Below are positions 57,931-64,000 of a stretch of 64,000 nucleotides of DNA, piece after piece (position 1 is the first letter of the stretch; every line of letters starts with the position of its first letter). The notes beneath the pieces were generated by a model that saw only the letters and a list, made by a program, of their open reading frames with translations, was not told where the DNA came from and did not search any database. Source of the stretch: Sisyra terminalis. Taxonomy: Eukaryota > Arthropoda > Insecta > Neuroptera > Sisyridae. The position numbers and the translations under genes are program-made. Location: assembly GCA_958496175.1 (NCBI GenBank), contig OY292274.1:57918630-57982629 (forward strand), read 5' to 3'.

Positions 57931-60162
57931 TTAGTTATATAACAAAAAATAAAGCATAAAACCGAATTTCAAATACGAAGACTATTTTCAAATAGAACTT
58001 CCAAAATAATATATAGAATGTGGAAAACAAAATTTCCCAATGAAAATCAGTGTTAAAGACTAGTTTTGGTTGAATATTGTGTTGTGAATTTACAAAATTT
58101 TTGGTAAAAGACATGAATTAAATACAATGTTTCAAATTTCAATACTTTTCAAAATTTTCATAAATTTTCAACCAAACTTAGTTCAATCATGTTCTTGGTT
58201 GATTTCACATATGAATGCTAAAGTATGTAAGTATAAACTTTTTTGCAGATAAATACCCTCAAATTTTATATAACTTTCAAATACTATATTTTTTATGATT
58301 TTCATACTTTATATGGTTTAAAATATTTATTATTTATAAATATCAATCTATTATTAATACTCTTATTTCCAATCCTTGTGGCTTTTATAAAATCAATTTA
58401 TTTAAAATTTTACATCAAATATCTTCTTAGGAAACTTGATTAAAGAAATAAATAACAAACTTTCCTGCTTAATAATTCATCATTGATAAGAAAATAAATC
58501 TGTGTACCATACACGTTCATGTTTTTTTGTACTGGATGTTTAAATTTTATTTAATATCCTCTATAATCTTAGTAAGGTTTCATTGTTTCTGATTACTTTT
58601 TTTTGGAAAAGGAATGGAATCTCTAAAAATGAAACAAATAAAAGACTAAAGAGAAATTAATGTTTAATTGGTAGAACTAATCAAATAAACATAAAAGAAA
58701 AATACGAAATAAGTAATTAAGTCCTTTTTCAAAAAGCGTATGTCAAGGCTTAATTTATTTGGCGTTTGTACCAAGATCACAGAAAAACTTCAGAGGATGT
58801 CAAAATGCGTTTTTTTCTGGTTTCCGTAAGAGGGTTCAAAGGTTTGTGAAACTAATGTTTGATGATAATTTGACGAAAATAAAATAACCTTAATACAGAG
58901 ATAAAAACAAGATTGTTGGTTTTTTAGGTATCACAAAAATAAAATAAAAATCTCTACTTTTGATACAAAGTATTATATTTGTATCTCTAAGTGGTATATG
59001 ATTTACTTTTAAGAATAAAAAAAATCCAAGCTATACATTTGATACTGTATCTATTGACATAAATCTCGAAAATTATAGTTTGAGCTTGAAACTTAAAAAC
59101 TTTTATTGGTTTGTACCGTTTATTATCAGGGAACTGTCTTTTTTATCGTAAATGTTCATATTGAGTGCATAATATGCTTCTTCTTCATTTGAAATAATTT
59201 TCGATTATTGGCCAAATAGAAAAACCGCTAAGAACTTTTGCTTTTTAATGGTCAACTCTACAAAAATGCACAAATGCAATTTTTTGTTTGTTTTTAATTC
59301 AAAGAAAAACAAAACATGCAACAAATCTTCAATACTTCTAAAAGTATTTACAAATTTATGTGGCTATTAATGGGAAAACGATAATTTATGCAACTAGTAA
59401 ATTAAGAAAACATTTTCATTGATTATAACTTGATTATTATTATTTTTAAATAAAAACAATGGCTCTGGAATCTATAAAACATATTTTTTTCTAACTGTAA
59501 TTTACGGTCGCTTCATAACTACTAAGTTCTTATGCAACTCTATGACTAATAAAAAATCCGTATTCGGGAAATATTGAAAATTTTCTCGAATCAAGGAATG
59601 ACCCCAACACCTATTTGTTTTGGAGCGGTCATCTAGACCTCTCGGCCACCGAGAGGCTAAAAAAGGCTAAAAAAGTATTAACCGTAGACTAAAAAAGGAT
59701 TAACGTATAAAAAAACGTATATCTATCGAAACAAACGTCATTATCATCGCAGGGAGGAAAGAAGAAAAATAAAAAAGGAATATTATAATAAATTTGCAAA
59801 TAAACACAGCTTGAAAGTTAGAAAATCACGAAAAAATTTATACATTGCTTTTAATAAAAATTAAAAGACTAATATCTTTTATATAAAAAACCCTACAGTA
59901 GAAATAAAGATTTAAGGGATAGAATCATGAATGAGTAATTAGAAGAATAAAAAACGTTTCAATTTTAATAAAAATTTGAAAATTTTAATAAAAATTAAAT
60001 AATTTTTTTTTAAAATATTTCCATTAGAAAAGTGTTCATTTTTTTATTATTTTATTTAGAAAATTTAACTATCTTTATTGAATTTTTTACGATGTACAGT
60101 AAATTATAACACTTAATTCTTGTAATATTATTAGTTAATTATCCTATAGGTATCATTCACCT
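57931..60162. other. No gene; small GC hairpin at 59638-59656
   Basis: AT-rich DNA. CCTCTCGG / CCGAGAGG with a CCA loop at 59638-59656 is followed by three imperfect CTAAAAAAGG repeats (59657-59700). The rest is unremarkable. Confidence 0.5.
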
Positions 60163-60166
60163 TTAA

Positions 60167-60878
60167 GGGTGGATCACCGTCAGAACGTAAAAAAAATGAC
60201 TTTTTTAAAACTGCTGCCATTTTTTTTTTGTTAGAGATATTAAAAAACGGTCTTCGGCATGTAAAAGTTGAAATTTTGAACTATTTTTTTTTTTATTTGC
60301 CCCGATATGTCCTCCCTCCCTCTTTTACAGCGCTTTGAAAAAGGGTCCTCAAAAATGAGGAGGCAAACGGGAGATAAGTTTTCTCGGAAACCGGAAATCG
60401 GATCATGATTTTCCAAAGAATGTAGGTTTTGGTAATGTGTCTTCTTGGTACTGAACCTCGAAAATCCGAAAAAAGTTGAAAATTCACAAAATGGCGCGAC
60501 TTTGAAAAACAAGTTTAAAAATATGACCTTTTTTGGACCTTTCCCCTTCTCCTACTTTGAGGGGGGGAGGTTTGGCCAATTTCAGAAGTTCAGTACCAAG
60601 AACACGTGTTGAACTATAACACTCTCCAGTTTCAAGTCAATCCGTCGTATAGTTTCTGAGAAATCTTGTCTCCCAGTTTTTAAAAGTTGATTTCGAGAAA
60701 AACGGAATTAAAGTTTTTTTAAGATATTTTTTTATGTCATTATCAATTTATTCAATTTTATCAGTTAAAATACATTAGTCAGCTATTCCAATCCTTTTAA
60801 CACGTAATTCTTTAATGTTATAAGAAGACATTTATGGAGAAAAAAAATTGAATTTTTTTTTCTGACGGTGATCCACCT
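60167..60878. mobile_element. TTAA-flanked MITE, copy 2
   Basis: 712 bp, flanked by TTAA at 60163-60166 and 60879-60882. Ends GGGTGGATCACCGTCAGAA and TTCTGACGGTGATCCACCT. Aligns along its length with 27698-28361; the main difference is an extra segment of about 45 bp (60738-60783). No transposase. Confidence 0.85.
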
Positions 60879-60984
60879 TTAAATTTAAAAACATATTTTT
60901 TTACTTAAAACTAAATTATGAATTATTATTGTCTATTATAGTTTTTTTTAAATTTCACCCCTTAATTACCAAATCATGTTTTGA

Positions 60985-61290
60985 TAAGCCCTGTATGACG
61001 TCACAGCACCAAACGTCGCATATTGCATATACACGTAATCGTATATGCATTGGCATAGACTTGGGGAGGAGCTTTGTCAATTTTTAAATTTTCAATAATC
61101 AAAACAAATGAATATCATTAAATACCATCATCTCATTGGCTACTGGCCTCTTGAATTGAACATAGAGTGAATTCTGTTAGCAGATATTACATAGTGCATT
61201 GCTCAAACCCATTCCCTTGTATTAACTTGATTCTATTAATCGCTAACTGTATTGTACGTATATATTGAGCTTATTGATACTTAGGGAAAA
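60985..61290 (+). repeat. Dispersed repeat family D1, copy C
   Basis: Starts near AAGCCCTGTATGACGTCACA and ends near GCTTATTGATACTTAGGG. See copy B (44118-44415) for shared blocks. This copy retains the GACGTCA left end that copy A also shows. Confidence 0.65.
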
Positions 61291-62966
61291 ATATTTTTAA
61301 AAAAAAATAAAGGAATAAGTAATGAACATTAATGTATCTGAAAATTTTTTTGTTTGCTTGTTTATGTATATATTCAGGTTAAACAGGGAATAGACATTAA
61401 GGGGGGAAGTGTTTTTTAACTTAATGAATATACTTCAATGAAATAATTTTAAAAATTGCAAATTTAATTCCGAAATAGTTTTTATTATTTTATAAGCACG
61501 TGGCGTATTCTAGTATTAACAAAAACTTTATGAGATATATAAAAGCTCTTATGAGTTATAACTAGGTTGAGAACGTAGCACTTGAAAGACTTGTCAAACT
61601 TTGAAAGAATTCACATCAGTTGGATAGGAAATCTTGATTGGAAATTTTCCAAAAAATTCAATTCACCTTCGTGGTAAAAGCAATCGACATCATATCGATT
61701 AGCGCAAATGTTTTTATTTAAGCTTATTCAAATTCAATTTCACATAAAAATGTAGTAAAAAATAAATACTATGCAAAAGCAATGCTTTTAGCATTAGACG
61801 GCTGAAAGCTTGAAAAGCAATTTAACTTGAACTGTTAATTTATGATATCTGGTCTAGTTGTTGAGCAAATGTTTTGAGATATTTCGTAAGAATTAGTATT
61901 CAAATTTATTAATCTTACATCGTGAAATGCAAGTAGCTCTTTATTTAAATTTCAAAATTCAAGAACTTGGCGCTTAATTAGTTTATCTATGGAAATCTAT
62001 GCACTGTTATGTATAACTAATCTAAACTTTATCTTTAATATTACGTAAAATATCTTAGTTCATCAAATACATTAAACAAACTTGTAAAAAATATAGTTCA
62101 TTTATAATATATAATGCATTTGCTAAGTACTTTATAAACAGAAAACCTTAATGAAAACTTAAAAGAAAAATTATGAAATGTAAAAGGTATCTTAATATAT
62201 CAAACGGAATATTTTTATCTTCATTAACTAAGTTCTTTTTTTTACAACAAATCCGATAATATTCCCTCGTAACATCCATTTTAAAAATAGATTTGGAATT
62301 TTTTCCTTCCTGAAATGTTCCTTTATCCGATTCGAGTTATTCATTAAGAATATTCTTTCAATGAATAATGGAAATAGTAAGGTGAAACATATCCTATTAA
62401 GTGATTAAATATACATTTTTGATTCAAATGAAATGATCGTTAGTATATATTTATTGCAATAAAATTTGATAATATAAGTTCAATATTAAGATTTATACAA
62501 AAATACTATTAAGCAGAGTAACACATAAGAGTAGCTACAGTAAAATATATTTTGAGAAACGATAAAATTTTGATGATAGAAACTTTTATTAGTTATTCAT
62601 TTTTCAAGTTTATTTTAAACCAATAAAACAGTCATAATTCATATTCTGAAATCGTTTTTATCTCATAAAAAACAACCTTGCATTGAGAAGATCAGGGAAA
62701 ATTATATTTGTGAATAAACTTGAAAGACTTTAGAGGTTAAATTAGTAAATGAGAATTTTATACCACGGAACTGTTCTTAAAAACTAACTTTCCTTTCTTA
62801 GTATAAACTTATGTCAACGTCACCATCTCTTACTACTAATAAATTTATTTGATGGATTTTTCTTAGATTTTACATATACGCACCTAGATGTAACTTTTAA
62901 AAAGAAAGAACTAGCAATGCTAGTATAATAAAGTGGTTATTATTGTTATGATCTAAAAATGAACCA
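61291..62966. other. No recognisable feature
   Basis: AT-rich; nothing supportable. Confidence 0.5.
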
Positions 62967-62970
62967 TTAA

Positions 62971-63720
62971 GGGGGTATTCTACTCTAGAAATTTGAAAAA
63001 ATCAAAAAAATTTTTTTCATAATCCGATAGTTTAGATATTCAAAAATATCCTCCTAAAAGGATTTTTCAAAATTCAAATTATTGCCGAAGTTATAGCGGT
63101 TTTGTTTGAAGCTGGGATGGCTGATTAAAAGAATGTAAGTAATACATACTATTCTATCAATTACGCTACCTGAAACTTAACGTAAAACTTTAAACGCGTT
63201 TTTCTCGAAACTGTCTTTTTCAAAACGATACCCACGATTTCTCAGGTTATACAGAACCGATTTACCTGAAATTTTCAGAGAGTCTTCTTTATAGACTTGT
63301 CTATGTCTGGAACTATCCCCATTCCCAAATTTTGATTTTTACTATTTTTAAAAAAATCGAAACAGTCAAAAAAAGTGGTACAAAAATTGTTTTTTTTTTT
63401 CAGGCAGTCGCCATTTCGTGAAAATTTTTTTTTCATACTTTTCCGTAGTTCCAGACATTGCGACATTACTCTAGATTAATAATCTTTTTTTTTGGGGTCA
63501 GATTACTAGGAGGGTTGAAATCGTGGGTATGGTCACGTACCAATTTTTTGAGACCCCCCACTTCATCAGCTGCTAATTTTTGATTTTTATTTTTTATTTT
63601 TTTTCTATATTCTTGAAATGTTAATAAATAACTGATAAAAAATGGATGGTAAAAATTGGCTATTTTTGATGACACTTCAAAAATTACCTGAAATTCATAC
63701 CTCTAGACTAGAATACTCCC
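62971..63720. mobile_element. TTAA-flanked MITE, second family
   Basis: 750 bp between TTAA (62967-62970 and 63721-63724). Left end GGGGGTATTCTACTCTAGAA; right end, reverse-complemented, GGGAGTATTCTAGTCTAGAG. No similarity to the 27.7/60.2-kb family beyond the target. Minus-strand frames inside are Lys/Phe-rich and carry no transposase motifs. piggyBac-like by target preference. Confidence 0.8.
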
Positions 63721-63724
63721 TTAA

Positions 63725-64000
63725 TTTTTATTAGAGAGCAGATTTTTTTTTGAGTTTGAATAAATGGTTTAAAAAAAATATCAATTTCTTCGAAAGGAAA
63801 TTTCAAGAAATGAACTTTATTACTTAACAAAATTATTTCAAACTAAGTTTACGTCAAACGTTAGATTACGTAAACGTAAGATGGTTTGGCTCATTGAAAT
63901 ACATTCCAATTCATTTGCGTTTAATTTGGATTACCCAGTGATAATTAAAAATATAGAAAATTAGGAAAAAAATTAAATATCAATGGAAACCAAAATAGTT
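63725..64000. other. No recognisable feature
   Basis: AT-rich to the window edge. Confidence 0.5.

Noticed and set aside
60240..60512. 90- and 64-codon minus-strand frames in the TTAA MITE (also 27736-27984)
   Set aside because: The two MITE copies preserve the frames only through shared DNA; no transposase motif, and frames differ by indels.
63275..63675. Minus-strand frames in the 63-kb MITE
   Set aside because: Lys/Phe/Asn-rich and without motifs; the element is a non-coding MITE.
1..64000. Host gene exons, CRISPR arrays, tRNA or rRNA genes
   Set aside because: None could be supported. There are no regularly spaced short repeats, cloverleaf sequences or conserved host-protein frames.

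Overview
This is an AT-rich stretch of animal nuclear DNA, most likely from an insect. A beetle would fit, but nothing in the window fixes the order. I found no host protein-coding exon, rRNA or tRNA that I could defend. Nearly everything recognisable is a transposable element or the remains of one, set in long tracts of AT-rich DNA with no readable content.

Layout. 0-5 kb: a dispersed repeat copy, a 128-bp LINE tail with a perfect target-site duplication (TSD), and two inverted-repeat elements that carry hammerhead-ribozyme cores. 5.6-10.3 kb: a hAT-type MITE; a LINE ORF1 pseudogene split by a second hAT-type MITE with an 8-bp TSD; and two adjacent fold-back elements, one with a GC-rich loop. 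12-16.6 kb: a TA microsatellite, half of a fold-back element, a G-rich MITE, and a Jockey-type LINE nested inside the RNase H domain of another LINE. 18-25.6 kb: a Helitron 3' end, a pogo-like element with a PHD-like zinc-finger remnant, two oppositely oriented Penelope-like element (PLE) pieces, and a solo LTR with a heat-shock-element-like promoter between them. 27.7-31.5 kb: a TTAA-flanked MITE beside a second, internally deleted PLE, then two inverted-repeat relics. 33.7-39.4 kb: more hammerhead-bearing relics. 41.8-46 kb: a THAP-domain fragment between inverted repeats, local duplications, another hammerhead element and a LINE ORF2 tail. 47.4-52 kb: a large fold-back element, a mariner relic split by a pogo-type MITE, and a deleted mariner with both ends intact. 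54.2-55.9 kb: a tandem array. 57-64 kb: a Helitron and two more TTAA-flanked MITEs.

The most interesting layer is the hammerhead set. At least twelve CUGANGA / stem II / GAAA cores, in about four sequence families, lie in short palindromic elements. Four of these elements have 11-14-bp TSDs. Where both edges can be read, one end carries an extra tail of about 29 nt. This matches the inverted pseudo-LTR and tail arrangement known for Penelope-like retroelements. The window also contains PLE coding remnants with GIY-YIG endonuclease and reverse-transcriptase motifs, so the relics are probably non-autonomous or deleted PLE copies. Stem III is usually a 2- to 4-bp self-complementary sequence without a loop, which suggests cleavage would need a dimer.

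All coding remnants carry stops, frameshifts or truncations, so none is called an intact gene. Calls rest on motif reading and hand alignment inside the window; no database search was possible.
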